A stretch of 64,000 nt of DNA from Anastrepha obliqua. Its lineage: Eukaryota > Arthropoda > Insecta > Diptera > Tephritidae. This document shows, one piece after another, positions 33,947 to 46,150 of the stretch; the stretch's first letter is position 1; each line of letters starts with the position of its first letter. The notes below the pieces were generated by a model that saw only the letters and a list, made by a program, of their open reading frames with translations, was not told the origin of the DNA and did no database searches. The stretch is taken from NCBI RefSeq assembly GCF_027943255.1, contig NC_072893.1, positions 123,565,784 through 123,629,783 of the forward strand. Direction: 5' to 3'. Both the position numbers and the translations under genes were made by a program.

Positions 33947-34320
33947 TAAAGGGGGTTTCAATAAGGGCGGGTAGATGTTGAAATGGAATAAAATGGCGTT
34001 TGCTGTGTGGCACGTAGCGCCGTCCTGCTGGAACCACATGCCGTCTAGGTCCATATGGTTCAATATGGGCCATAAGAAATTGGAAGGGCCACCACGTCTA
34101 CCGAAAAATGGGCGCAATGCGCGCAACGTTTGCGTTAATGAACACTCATTTTGATAATAAAGTTTTATCATTTGAACGTGCTGTTCAATAGTGTAACTTG
34201 CCATGATGATTTGGCATAAACAACTGAATAATAAACAAAAAATTTGATAGATGTCACCAAAACAAAATGGCTGCCACAGGGCGCCAAAATCGACCCGCGC
34301 CAATTGAAAAACCCTTCATG
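33947..34320 (-). mobile_element. Deleted DDE transposon (DUF4817-like HTH) with TIRs
   Basis: About 370 bp. The ends are imperfect inverted repeats: AAAGGGGGTTTCAATAAGGG at the left, and AAGGGTTTTTCAATTGGCGC as the complement of the right end. The minus strand frame has an HTH N-terminus (MASYTIEQHVQMIKLYYQNE, then LRALRPFFGRRGGPS), then jumps directly to MDLDGMWFQQDGATCHTA, the second catalytic Asp region, so the middle is deleted in frame. Same superfamily as the element at 21115-21632, but different termini. Confidence 0.75.
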
Positions 34321-36480
34321 TGTCGAATTACTTCAAATTTTCACACAATATTTTAAAGACTTTATACTACTTGCGGAGTGCCAGACCGGCATTTCAACCA
34401 TTTCATTTCACCTATACTATAAGAAAATGCAAAAAAAAAATTCAATCTGACTACTACCCCTTAAAAAAAATATGTGTATATTCATTTCATGTAGTTTATT
34501 TTAACATAATTAATTCTCTCAATTTTTCGAAAAAATTACTGAAAAGCTAGTTGTCTGAAGGAGGGGGCACCCTTAAGAATCACACTGCGTATACTTGGTA
34601 TTCCCTATTCTCTATTCATCTTTCCGTCTTTCATTTTTAAGTGTGAACAGTTAAGGCCTGCCTACCTTATTTTACGGTATTCCTTTAAAATAGAAAATTT
34701 CTCTTCACACCAACATATCCACTCGCCGTTGCTCATCTACTCTTTAACGTTATTCACATTGTTCGCTTCGCTATTTTACGTTATGCGATTGATTTTCTCT
34801 TGGCGCTCTTGACACTTTACGAACCGCAATTGATGATCTCCACTCAACGATCTGTGTTTGTTGATAGCATTTCATTCGTTTACGATCTTAGCTGTTTATA
34901 TTTATGTTGATCGTGCCAAGAGTGCTCCGCTCTGCTATCATACATAGGTACATATGTACATACATACAAATGTATATGTATGCATGTGCTGATCAGAAAT
35001 GCGATTCAAAGTTCGAAAAAGTTTTCATTCGGTTTTGTGCGAAAGGCCGGTCAATTGTTGGATGGGTGGAATTAGTGCGTTTTTGCATTTCGAACGAGGT
35101 GTTGGTTTCGAAGGCGGTCGATTATTGGGCGAACCAAGTGAAAATATATGTGTTTATATATGTGTACATATGTACATGTGTGTTCATATGAGTGGTATGA
35201 AGAAAATTACAAAATGAATTTAATATAGCAAAGTTGGAGGAAAAATTGAACAAAAACCGTAAAAAAGGCGGTGTAGAAGTTAACTAATAAAAAAACAAAA
35301 ACAACATCAAACAAAAAAAAAACAAAAAATAAATAAAAGATAAACAAAATAGTGCTGTGAGAATTAAATGAATTTATATACGTAAATGTACATATGAATA
35401 CGCGATTACAAACACCCGCACGTATGTTTGGCTGGGTTTACATACATATGTACATGTAAATATGTATATGGAAATGTGTACATATGTATATGCATGCATG
35501 ACTTTTGTACAGCCGGGATTTGCGCTCAAGCTTCGCATGGAGCATTTGTGAGGGACACCTCTTCAGGGATTAATTGGATTTAATGAACGCAGAATGAATC
35601 GGATTGTCGTCGGGGCTTTGCGATAATAACAACAAGAATAACAAAAAACGACTCAAGACACAATACGATAATACTCATATTAATCAAATGAAGTGTACAC
35701 AAACTGGCGAGCTATTAGTATTTACATACACACAACCACACATACGCAAATGCAAGCCAGTTTATACTGACAGTTAAATAAACAAATATATGTATATTTA
35801 TACATACATATTTATGCATATATAAACATATGAATATATATAAACAAATACATATGTATGTATGTATGTATGTAAATGTACATATGTATGTATCTTAATA
35901 TTTTTTATGTACGGCATCTCAGCTAACTTAACAGCTTTAGGAGACATACAAATATCCGATGATATACTATAAAATACGTAAATAACATACATGTGTGTGT
36001 ATATATGCATGCACATATTCATATATATGTATGTATGTATGTACTTTGGCTTGGGCACAAAGATATGTAAATGTAAAAACTATCCCAGTCACTCGAATGT
36101 CCGCCGGCAGCGGGTGTTGCTCCGTATAGTCAGATCCTCATATGAAATCAATGAGAGAGCATCCAATGAGAAAGACTGAACCAATGAGTATGAGAACATA
36201 CATATGTATATACATGCGTACATGTATGCATATGTACTACGTACTCGGACATATCTGCTGCTTATAAGCACAAACAATTGTTGCGGTTGAGGAGATCGTC
36301 ACCTTATCAATGAATTATGAAGAACAAGTGTTAGCCACAAAAACGATGAAAAGAAATAAATAAAGCGCGGAAAATAATCAAATTTTTACAAATCACAAAG
36401 AAAAAAAATGAGTGTTACACGTGAACACAAAGATGGTGCATTTTTGAAAACTGTAAATGAGGAGAAAATTTAAACATGAA
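34321..36480. other. Gene-free stretch rich in TACATATG/TATG repeats
   Basis: Scattered microsatellites of TACATA, TATG and ATGTATGT words, densest at 34945-34985, 35145-35175, 35440-35490, 35785-35890, 35990-36045 and 36195-36235. The short Tyr/Met/Cys-rich frames here come from these repeats. No gene is recognised. Confidence 0.5.
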
Positions 36481-37159
36481 AAAAATGTAAAAAAAAAGTT
36501 TAATAAGAGGGATAATAATAAAACAAGTTAAACAAATACAAATACTTAATCAAAGAAAATAAAATGAAATAAAATAAAATAATGAAAAAAAATGAAATTA
36601 ATCAATTAAAATACATTAAAAAATAAAGTGAAATAAAATAAAATGAAATAAATAAAGAACAAAATAAAAAATTAAATTTAATTGAAAGGTAAAATAAATT
36701 ATATTTAATGAAAAGGTAAAGTAAATGAAGATTGTATTAAAATGAAAATAAAATTAAAAGGAATAAAATTAAAAAAAAAAAATTATAAAATAAAATGAAA
36801 AGAGATAAAATAAAATAAATAAAATATATATAAAAAAATGAGAAGAGATAAAATAAAACAAAAAATTAAAATAAGGAAATAAAACGAAATAAAAAATAAA
36901 ATAAATTAAATTTAAGAAAGTAAATACTAAAATAAATAAAGAAATAAAAAAAAAATAAATAGTATAAAATAAATTAAATTTAATAAAAAGGTGAAATAAA
37001 TCAAAAATTTTATTGAATCAAAAGTGTGCTTAAAATATATTATAAAAATAAATGAAATAAAATGAAAAAATCTTAATAAAGTAAAATAAATAAAACTTAA
37101 AAAGAAATAAGGCAAAATAAAAATATAAGAACATAAAAAAGGATTAAATTAAATAAAAT

Positions 37160-38215
37160 AAACCACCCTTGCTATTCTCCTGTTCACTCCCAACTAGGGA
37201 AGAATGGAAGACAAATCTAACCGAAATCGATGGCCCGCTGATTATATATACAGATGGTTCAAAACAAGACGGCAAAGTGGGATTTGGAATCTTTTCCAAA
37301 TCCCCTCACATCAATCTATCATTTAGATTACCCGACTACTGTAGCGTATTCTAAGCGGAAGTATGCGCTATCTGGTATGCTGCGAAAACTCTCTTAGAAA
37401 ATAGAATATCACTAGAGGATATCCGCTTTTTCACCGACAGTCAAGCGGCCGTTCGAGCACTCAGCTCCTCTTATACCCACTCAGATGTGGTTCGATCCTG
37501 TCTCTTATCTCTTAACGAGATAAGTGTTCAGAATTCTGTCCAAGTTATCTGGATACCGGGTCACAGTGGATTCGAAGGTAACTGCAAAGCTGATGAGCTC
37601 GCAAGAGCTGGAGCTGCGCAATCAAATGTTAGTGACTTACCCACAATCCACATTCCGCTCTCAACATGTAAAATGCTCATCGATCGAGAATTTCACAGCA
37701 TTGCTGATCGGAGGTGGCGAGTGGAAACTACTTGCGTTACGACCAGACAAATCTGGCCATCCTACAATCTGAAACAGACAAAAACCCTTATAAGTCTTTC
37801 GAAACACGAACTAAGGCATATAACATCTCTTATCACCGGCCACTGCCTTTTGGGTACTCACGTACGTCGGCTCGGGGTTCCTCAGAACGACCTGTGCAGA
37901 TACTGCGAGGACGAAGATGAGGAAGTATCGAGCAGACATTTGCTGTGCAGTTGTCCGGGTCTAGCCAGAAGTCGACTCGCTCTTCTAGGCTCTACAACAA
38001 TTGACAATCTTTCAGTACTCTCGGACCTGAAAATCGAATCTCTCATCAAATTTTCGAAACGAATTAATATCTTTGATCAAAATCTACAATAAAAATCTCG
38101 GTTAGGTGGGGAAATCATTTAAAATAATGAGCTCTAGGGCAACACAACGGACCCAACTTGCGGTCTATGTGGTACTCCGATGCGGGGTCACCCTTAAACC
38201 AACCAACCCAACCAA
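37160..38215 (+). mobile_element. RNase H LINE 3' end, almost open
   Basis: Best RNase H copy in the window. The frame from 37169 to 38092 is interrupted only by one TAA at 37352 (in SVF-stop-AEVCAIWYA). It shows all RNase H catalytic blocks: IYTDGSKQDG, AEVCAIWYAAK, FTDSQAAVRAL and PGHSGFEGNCKADELARAGA, then a Cys/His knuckle (CRYCEDEDEE..SSRHLLCSCPG) and a stop at 38092. The 3' UTR contains GGTTAGGTGGGGAAATCA and GATGCGGGGTCACCC and ends in an ACCAACCAACCCAACC tail against A-rich DNA. The reverse transcriptase is missing: 5' truncation. Confidence 0.88.
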
Positions 38216-39267
38216 ATAAAATAAAAATGATAAAATAAAATACATGTAAATTATTTTCAATAAGGTGAGCTCATAATGCAAAATATAATTTTCATTTATT
38301 TGAAATGAAATGAATAAAATGAAAACATTTAATAAACTAAAATAAAATGAAAAAGATTAAAAGAAATTTATTTGATTGCATTATATAAAATTAAATAACA
38401 TTAAATTAAAAGAAGTAAAGAAACAAAATTTATTAAATAAAAAAAAATAAAGCAGAAAAACAAAATAAATTACGTGAAAATGAAAGTAAAAATAAAAGTG
38501 AAACAAAAAGAGACAAAATTAAAAATACAAATAAAAAAGAAAATAATGGAAATTAAAATTAAATCAAATATACATAAAATAACTAAAAAAATTAAAAAAA
38601 AAAATTAAGTAAAATTATATTGAATTAAATGGAGGAGGAAAGCAAAATTTAATCAAATTAAATAAAAAATTAAGAACATGAAAAAATATGAAATAAGAAA
38701 AAATAAAAAATAAATTTTAATTTGATTAAATTAAATTACATTAAATTAAGAGAAGTACAAAAAATAAATTCAATTAAGTCAAAAAAGTAAAATGAAGCAA
38801 CAAGGCCCAATAAATAAATAAAAACACGTTGAAATAAAAGTAAGAATAAAGGCAAAATAAAAAGGGGGAAAAAATGAAGGAGAATTAAATTATATTAAAT
38901 TAAAAAAAAAAAATGAAAAGAAAAAATTAATAATAAAAATTTAAAATTAAAAATTAATAATAAAAGGTGAAAAAATAAATTAAATTAAATTCTATTCAAT
39001 TCAATGGAGGGGGGGAAACAAAATTTAATAAAATAAAATGAATGGCAGTGTGAAATAAAAATATAAGAGAGAAAAAAGTTAAAAAAAAAAAATAAATTAA
39101 ATTAAATTCTATTCATTTAGGAGGGGGGAAACAAAATTAATAAAATAAAATAAATTTAAGTGTGAAATAATATATAATAAAATACATAAAAAAGATGAAA
39201 TAAAACAGATAAAATAAATTTTAGTTTGATTGAAATAAATTACATTAAATTAAGAGAAGTACAAAAA

Positions 39268-39565
39268 ACACCCTTTTTGGGTGTTTGGCCAAGCTCCTCC
39301 TCTTATTTGTGGTGTGCGTCTTGATGTTGTTCCACAAATGGAGGGACATACAGTTTCAAGCCAAATCCGAACGGCAGATATTTTTTATGAGTAGCTTTTT
39401 CGTGGCAGAAATACACTCGGAGGTTTGCCATTGCCTGCCGAGGGGCGACCGCTATTAGAAAAAAATGGTTCTTAATTTTTTGACCTTTCACCGAGATTCG
39501 AACCACGTCCTCTTTCTGAATTCCGAATGGTAGTCACGCACCAACCCATTCGGCCACGGCGGCCG
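39268..39565 (-). mobile_element. tRNA-derived SINE, full-length copy
   Basis: On the minus strand: GGCCGCCGTGGCCGAATGGG (A-box region), GTGGTTCGAATCTCGG (B box), CGCCCCTCGGCAGGCAATGG, GAGTGTATTTCTGCCACGAA, ATCTGCCGTTCGG, TTGTGGAACAACATCAAGAC and ACACCCAAAAAGGGTGT. It keeps the block missing from the 24931 copy and lies within the A-rich region. Confidence 0.85.
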
Positions 39566-40330
39566 AAATAAAGTAATAAGGCACAATAAATAAAATAAAG
39601 TATGTTGAAATAAAAGTAAAAATAAAGAAAAATAAGAAAAGAAAACACGAGAAAATGAAACTAAATTAAAAAAATATAAAATAAAACTCAATTCAATTAA
39701 ATGGAGGGAAGAAAACTAAATTAATAAAATAAAATAAATATAAATGTGAAATAAAGTAAAATAAAAAGAGAAGACAAAAAAGGAAAATAAGAAAGAAAAT
39801 TAAACTAAATTAAAAAATATAAAATAAAACTCAATTCAATTAAATGAAGGGGCAACAAAGTTTAATAAAATAAAATCTACCATTCACTTTATTTTATTAA
39901 ATTATATATATTATTAAATTTAAATAAATTTCTTTTCATTTAAATTTAATGCAATAAAATAAATATAAAATAAAAAGAGAAGAAAAAAATGAAAGTAAAG
40001 AAAAATAAACTAACTTAAATAAATATTAAAAATAAAATTCTATTCAATTACAAGGAGGGTGAAAATAAATTTGATAAAAAACGTAAAAAAAAGATAAAAA
40101 AGATATAAAAAAGATACAAAATAAAAAAATAACCATTTCTTAACAACATATAAAGGATAAATTAGTCGACTGCCAGCACAACAGCCACTGTGCATAAAAA
40201 CAAAATAATAAAAATTATATAAAAAATAAATTAAAAAAAAAATAAATAAATAAATATAAAATATTAATAAAAATAAATAAATAAATATAAAATATTAATA
40301 AATAAGATTTCCCTTATGCGTACATATTTT

Positions 40331-41829
40331 TGTATATTTTCAAAAAAGAGCGAAAAAACATCAATCATCAAAAGTCGTTCGTGAAGCGGAAACTCCAAAC
40401 ACTCATTACTACTTTTCAATATTTGGTCTTAAAATTAATTCCTTGCTATTTTTTAGATAGAAAACCAATTGCAAAATTATAAAAGTTTCTCAAAACATAT
40501 TTAATTGACTGGAAGTTACTTTACCATATAAAAAAAATTATAAAAATAAAACTGTGTTTTAATTTGTGAACTTAGTAAAGTGTGTAGATTTTAAAAAATT
40601 AACGCAAAAAATTTTACGTAAGAGTTAAACAAATCAGTGTAGCGCACAAAGCTATCGTGAAAGGTAAGTGTATTTTGAAAATATATCTATAAAATTCACT
40701 GACGAAATCATAAGCAACTTAAAAGTATTGGAACTTTGATTGTCCCAACTCATTTGTTAGTACTCGTACTCTTTCGCGTTTCTCACTCGCTCTGGGTGGT
40801 ACACGCATTCAAACTTGGGCTCACAAGGTACAAAAAATATGCAAAATTAAAGCTACTGCAGGAGATCGTGGAGAACCTGCGGAACATCGTGAAAAGATTT
40901 TCAGAGGTGTGTTCTCTAAGAGCAGAGCCTATATTCGGCGTTGAGCGAATTTGACAGTCGTCATTTGGGATGTGTTTACAAAAACTGAGATTGCGTTGGT
41001 GATATGCGAAACAAATCAACCAATGGCAGTTCGTTACCGTCTGAACAACGACTGATTGGACGAGTGTGAGAATATGTGTGAAATGATCGCGTAGAAATCG
41101 GCTTAATCTCCCAAGTGATTTGCCAGCCGAAGTTCCCTCACAATTTTCTTTACCACCATAGTTAAAGAGCAAACCTTGTAAATCTGTCATCTTTGGGTGT
41201 GTGCTCAGCGCTCGTCAGGCTCTACGATTGTAGTTTGCCATTGGGCAATTGCTAGGTTTAACAATGAAGGTTTAACGGTTCGGATGGCATCATGGACGCA
41301 TTCAGTCTATGTGAGCTCAGTTCTTGACCTGCCAGCTCAACCTAACTTAACCTCGAAACGAGCGTTCATAGTTACCAGCTGTTGCTTCCATAGCAAAATT
41401 GACGAGGTTCATGGGTTTATATTCCTTAAACGGCTCTAGGTAGTGGCACTGTATTGTTTGGTAGACAAATAGATATAAATGCTAGAGATTGAGGTCTGCC
41501 ATTTAAAGAGCCAGCTAAAGTTAAAACTACTCTGTGGCGTAAGGCAAAGGACTACGCGAAGGCGCACAGTTTTAAAGAATGTTCACATCGTGCTGATTCT
41601 ACATCTATTCAAGCCAAGACATTTTGATTATCCATCCCTCCTTTGATAATTTTATGTACATGATATCCTGCTCTCATGCATTGCCTAAACTTTCATAGAA
41701 GCGCGTAGGACACATCGAGTTTTAATTCTTCAAAAGAGTATCTTCATCAACTCTGTTTCCGTGAATGTCGTAAACGACCTGGAACTGAAGGTAAAACAGC
41801 CATAATATCAATAAATATACGACAAAGTT
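40331..41829. other. Gene-free stretch, one possible 5' UTR exon end
   Basis: No coding region is supported. At 40664-40669 GAAAG/GTAAGTG is a strong splice donor following ATG-free sequence, compatible with a non-coding first exon, but no promoter or acceptor partner is identified. 41330-41355 (CAGCTCAACCTAACTTAACC) looks like a retroelement tail. Confidence 0.3.
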
Positions 41830-42089
41830 AACCTACGTCATGCTACCGCTAGGCCTCGTGTCGCAAGAACGCAGCCACCCCCAGTCACCCCACGTACTAT
41901 CCAGTCTTTGCTTTTGCTCTCTGCCATTTGTTTCGATTGATGGCACACACTGTAACTGATCAGCAGTTTCCCTTCTATGAAAAAGGCTAAAAAGGATCGG
42001 TTCTTGAGCAGTTGGTTCCATTAGTAGAAGTCCATGTAAGGGTGGAAAGTCGCTGATTGCCATTCACTTGAGAGTGGCCAAGACGTTTC

Positions 42090-42345
42090 TTCTGCGTACG
42101 GTTCAAGTAGCTCACAACTTCCGCGTTTCGCTCAAGTATCCTCTGGTAATATTCGCTATGGTACCAGCTGATGGTACCCAGAGGAAGTCCTCCTATGCGT
42201 TGGGAAGATCAGGTGAAACAGGACTTGGCTTCACTTGGTATGTTCAACTGGCGCCGGTTAGCACGAAAAAGAAACGACTGGCGCGCTTTGTTAAACTCGG
42301 TCAAAATCGCGTAGGCGGTTATCGCGTCGATCAAGATGAAGAATA
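42090..42345 (+). mobile_element. C-terminal scrap of a non-LTR element
   Basis: At 42180-42310 one frame-shifted text reads RPPMRWEDQVKQDLASLGMF then NWRRLARKRNDWR, the 'R-G-R-P-x-x-R-W-x-D' C-terminal signature common in several non-LTR elements. Possibly the same family as the reverse transcriptase scrap at 48690. It runs into a (GAA)n tract at 42335-42435. Confidence 0.5.
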
Positions 42346-42435
42346 AGAAGAAGAAGAAGAAAACGAAGAATAGAAAGACAGAAGAAGATTAAGACTTAGA
42401 AGAAGAATAGGAAGAAGGAAAAGAAGAAGAATCGA
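42335..42435. repeat. (GAA)n-rich purine tract
   Basis: Imperfect GAA/AAGAAG repeats on the plus strand (AGAAGAAGAAGAAAACG and onward). Confidence 0.7.
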
Positions 42436-43676
42436 CTCTTGGATTGCCTCAAAAGACGCGTTGCTCTTTCAGCGCGGAATTTGTGCGCCACACGAAATAC
42501 AGGGAAAAGAGGTGGCAAAAGGCGAACAAATAGTTTGAAACGCAAATTTGAGAATTTTTGAGAAACAATTGACGGACGCGAAGTTGTACATCCAACAGCT
42601 TGAAACGTCTAACGAATTTCCTGGATTGGCTTTAATTTTACTAAAGTTTTATCGAAAATGTAAACCTGCTGGATAGAAACATCATTTGTACCTATTGGAA
42701 TACGAGTCGTACTAGGTTTATAATCCCTTGAATGTTCACTGGAGACTTATTTTGTGATTCTTGTTTTAAATTGTAGTTTCTTTTTCGTACTAAGATCGAT
42801 ATCCATTCACAGCCACAGTTCTTACTAAGTAAATCCTATAGATGTGGCACCTTTAACACCCCACAACGCTGGAGTCGCTACACTTAAGCTCCGTCGTTTA
42901 TTGAGGTCATCATTAAAGTCTACTCACCGAAATGCCATGTCGTGTCACTTCACTAGAATTGCAGACTCTTAGCGCTGCTCTGTGGTATCTTATTTGCTTA
43001 TAATTCGCAAGTAACAATAGCGCCAAGAAAAAAAAAAACAAAAAAAAAAAACGAAAAAAAACTAAAGAAAAAACATCGCACACATACTCGTGTGTTAATG
43101 TTATCAGTAATACTATCGCGTTGAAACTCACTATCAGCTCCAGGTGTAGAACTCATTAATCACAAAAATAATAACAAATTAAATTAAAATTAAAATGTTT
43201 GTATGTAAGTGTGTGAAGAGTAATTAACTTTATGGAAATTTTGAGTCAACAACTATATGGTAATTTAAGAGCACATCGCTTTCGACATATATACTTATAC
43301 ATATGCATGCATATGCCTTATGTAGTTTACAACATCACCAAAATACGCATATTACCATTTTATTGACAGTTCCAAGATAAGCGTCACCCAATTCTCTATG
43401 CCGAGACGCTTAAGATCGCTATTGATTTTTTCTTTACAAATTGTTGCTATGCTCACGTCTAGGTTGGAAAATCCAACAGTTTATTTATTTTGTAATCAAA
43501 TTTATTGTAATTTTGGACGATGGTAACAGGGATGTGTGTAAGAATAGAAGCCATGGTTGAAATTAATATCCGCTACACTGTGCTGAATTATTATAGCAAA
43601 GTGACTTATCGAAAAGTTTTCACAATTTATTTGTTTTTCATTTCCTTTTAATAATTTTTTATTAAAATACTAGCGA
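42436..43676. other. Gene-free stretch
   Basis: A poly-A/purine tract lies at 43026-43074. No gene or clear mobile element is recognised. Confidence 0.4.
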
Positions 43677-44730
43677 ATACCCGCCCGTTCCGCTGGTCGT
43701 CTTTAAAAAAATCTAGATTAATTAATTAAACGTGGTTTTCTCTGGAGAAAAAATACTCACTTGTTGTTTGCTTGAAAATCAGATCAGAAAGAAAGTTTGA
43801 GCGCGTCGTTGTTCCGTTCTAGATTTGCATAGATGCGCTCCCCTTTACACATAAACAACAACATCAATCGCATGATACATAAACTTTGTCGTGTACGAAA
43901 AAGCGGAGAAGAGAACTGTTCTATTCCCCTCCGCTTCAACCCAGCTATGTGTTCAGGTGCAAATGACTTTTTTGCGTGAAGTCTGATATAAAATAAGTTC
44001 TATTTACTGTGCTTAAATTTATATAAACTTTTCCAGGCGAAGTAATTATAATAAAAAAACTGACATGTATTTGCTTCAACCGTATATTTGTGAGTACACA
44101 GGTAATACTTAAATATATGAATGATCTAGGTAATATCTCATATTAGCATAACCTTTCTGCAAAAAATTAAGGAAACGATCACCAATCACGCCGGCAATGA
44201 TACAATGAATTTTTCACTATAACTGACTTCAGATTAACGTTTATATAATAAGCGTATATGTAACATTTTAGAATTTTTTTTAAATTTTTAATAATAAGTG
44301 GTCTTCCTCTTTCTCTTTCTCTCCCTCTTCTTGTATTTAGCTATTCCTTTTCCTCTTCCATCTCCATCTCCAGCTCCATCTCCTTTCTCACTTAAAAGCT
44401 TTCATCAACAGCTTCCATCTGATACCCATATTGTAAAACACATCCAAGGGTACCTTGGTCCACCTTTTCGGCTATATCTCGAGACCCTGGTCACTCAGAG
44501 ATCTAAAAGATACTCTGTATTAAAGCACTCATCAGTAGCTTTGATTTGATACCCACAATGTAAAAACACATCCTAGCGTTACCCGGGTCCTCGTTTTGGC
44601 CTTCGGCAGCGCCACCTGGTGGCAAGTGGAATCACTAAGCATATCATACTAACCTTCACCGTGGAAAAATATATATATATACCAAATTTCATAATAATCG
44701 GCCCTGACACACACGACCAAAATGTATTCA
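43677..44730. mobile_element. Probable non-autonomous element with 126-bp tandem units
   Basis: Starts near CTAGCGAATACCCGCCCG, a motif I associate with a widespread insect repeat. It contains two tandem units with starts TCATCAACAGCTTC (44402) and TCATCAGTAGCTTT (44528). Each unit carries TTTGATACCCA, TGTAAAA.CACATCC, GGTCC and (first unit) ATATCTCGAGACCCTGGTCA. The second unit runs into GGCAGCGCCACCTGGTGGCA (44605-44624). There is no transposase; class uncertain and borders approximate. Confidence 0.5.
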
Positions 44731-45059
44731 ATTCTAATGAATGTTATGTGCGGTACAAAAAATACGTGCGGCAAATAGCAAAAACACACTCACTTAACCG
44801 ACGCACCGCACACACACGCGTTATCGGATTTCAACCAAACTTCACAGAAACTTTTGCCAAAGCAACACCAACAATGTGTGAAACTTTCATTGTTTTCCTT
44901 ACACGCGTTGCTGAGATTACCCCGGACAAATGCACGATTTTTTTCGGCTTAATTTTTATACACATATATAGATAGTTCATTCTACTACAAAAATCGTGTT
45001 GATTTTTGAGAATTATTATTTTTTGCTGGCATTCTGTTGGCTTTTTTTCCATATAATAA

Positions 45060-46150
45060 TTGCGCGACCATTTTTCTTAAATGAAAGAAAACAGCGTGTC
45101 ACCTCCTCAAGTACATACGAGAAGGGTTCAATAGGTACCTGTTTTAGAAATCAATACACCATTTTTCCCCTTTCAGAAAGATACACTTCTCCTAATGCTT
45201 CGGCCATTTTTCTAACCCTTCCCAAAAATAAGACTTGTCGTACTCTCCAAAATACGCTTCTGTTTCGACGATGACTTCCTCGTTTGAACTACCATAAATT
45301 TTTTCACACTAGCCATTCGCTAATATGAAGCGAACAAGAAAAAGTCGCAGGGAGCCAGATCGGGTGAACACGGGGAGTGCGGCAGCAATTCATAACGCAA
45401 TTCACGCAGTTTGGCGGCGACAACTCCGGATGAATGTGGTGGTGCGTTGTGGTGGTGAACAGCATCTTGTGTTTCGTCAAGTGCGGCCGTGTCTTCTTCA
45501 ATTTTTTATGAAAGCGGTCCCATACTTCACTGTAGTATTGTCCTGTGATCGTTCTTCCTTTTTCTACAATAAAATATCCATGAGGATGACGCCGTTCGCA
45601 TCCCAAAAAATCGTCGCCATGACCTTTTCGGTCGATGGGAATGTCTTCACCCGCTTTGGAGCAAATTCACCGGGGGAAGTCCATTGTTTTGATTGTTGTT
45701 CAGTTTTTGGTGTCTAACGATGAATCCAGGTTTCATCAACGGTGACAACTCAATGCAAAAATCCATTCGGATCCCGCTTAAATTGCTCCAACTACTGCTT
45801 CGAAGTTAACAGCCACAACCGCTTGTTGTTGCTTGTAAGCAATCGCGGCACCCATCGCGTCGACAATTTTTTCATCGCCAACTTATCATGTAATATATTA
45901 ATTACCATTCCGGTGGACACACCTATGACCTCTGTTACTTCGCGTACTTTCGTTCGTTGATCAACGAGAATCATGTCGTGGATTTTTTGAATGATTTCCT
46001 CGGTAACCACGTCTGCTGGACGTCCTGGTCGCTCCTTATCAAAAACGGGTGTTCTCCTACGTTTAAATTCGTTGAACCGTTATCTAACTGTGGTCATATA
46101 TGGCGAAGCGTCCCCATAGATAGCAACATTGCTTTATGTCAGTGTTGGTA
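45060..46150 (-). mobile_element. Degraded mariner element
   Basis: Read on the minus strand: YGDASPYMTTV, then RPGRPADVVTEEIIQKIHDM, VIGVSTGMVINILHDKLAMK and LSTRWVPRLLT (second HTH and linker), VTVDETWIHR (first Asp), FWDANGVILMD, a HHHNAPPHSS site in which the second catalytic Asp is replaced by His, and SPDLAPCDFFLF (third Asp). C-terminal text is at 45090-45290. Multiple frameshifts; terminal inverted repeats were not identified, so borders are approximate. Confidence 0.8.

Larger units (their letters stand above)
36480..40330. repeat. A-rich degenerate AAATAAAAT block with inserts
   Basis: Plus-strand A-rich counterpart of the T-rich blocks: AATAAAATAAA, AAATTAAA and TAAAATGAAAT words with very little T outside these. 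Interrupted by an RNase H LINE (37160-38215) and a SINE (39268-39565); 39880-39960 shows a local switch to T-rich text. No gene content of its own. Confidence 0.75.

Noticed and set aside
36927..37115. Phe/Leu/Ile-rich minus-strand frame resembling a membrane protein
   Set aside because: Translation of AAATAAA low-complexity DNA.
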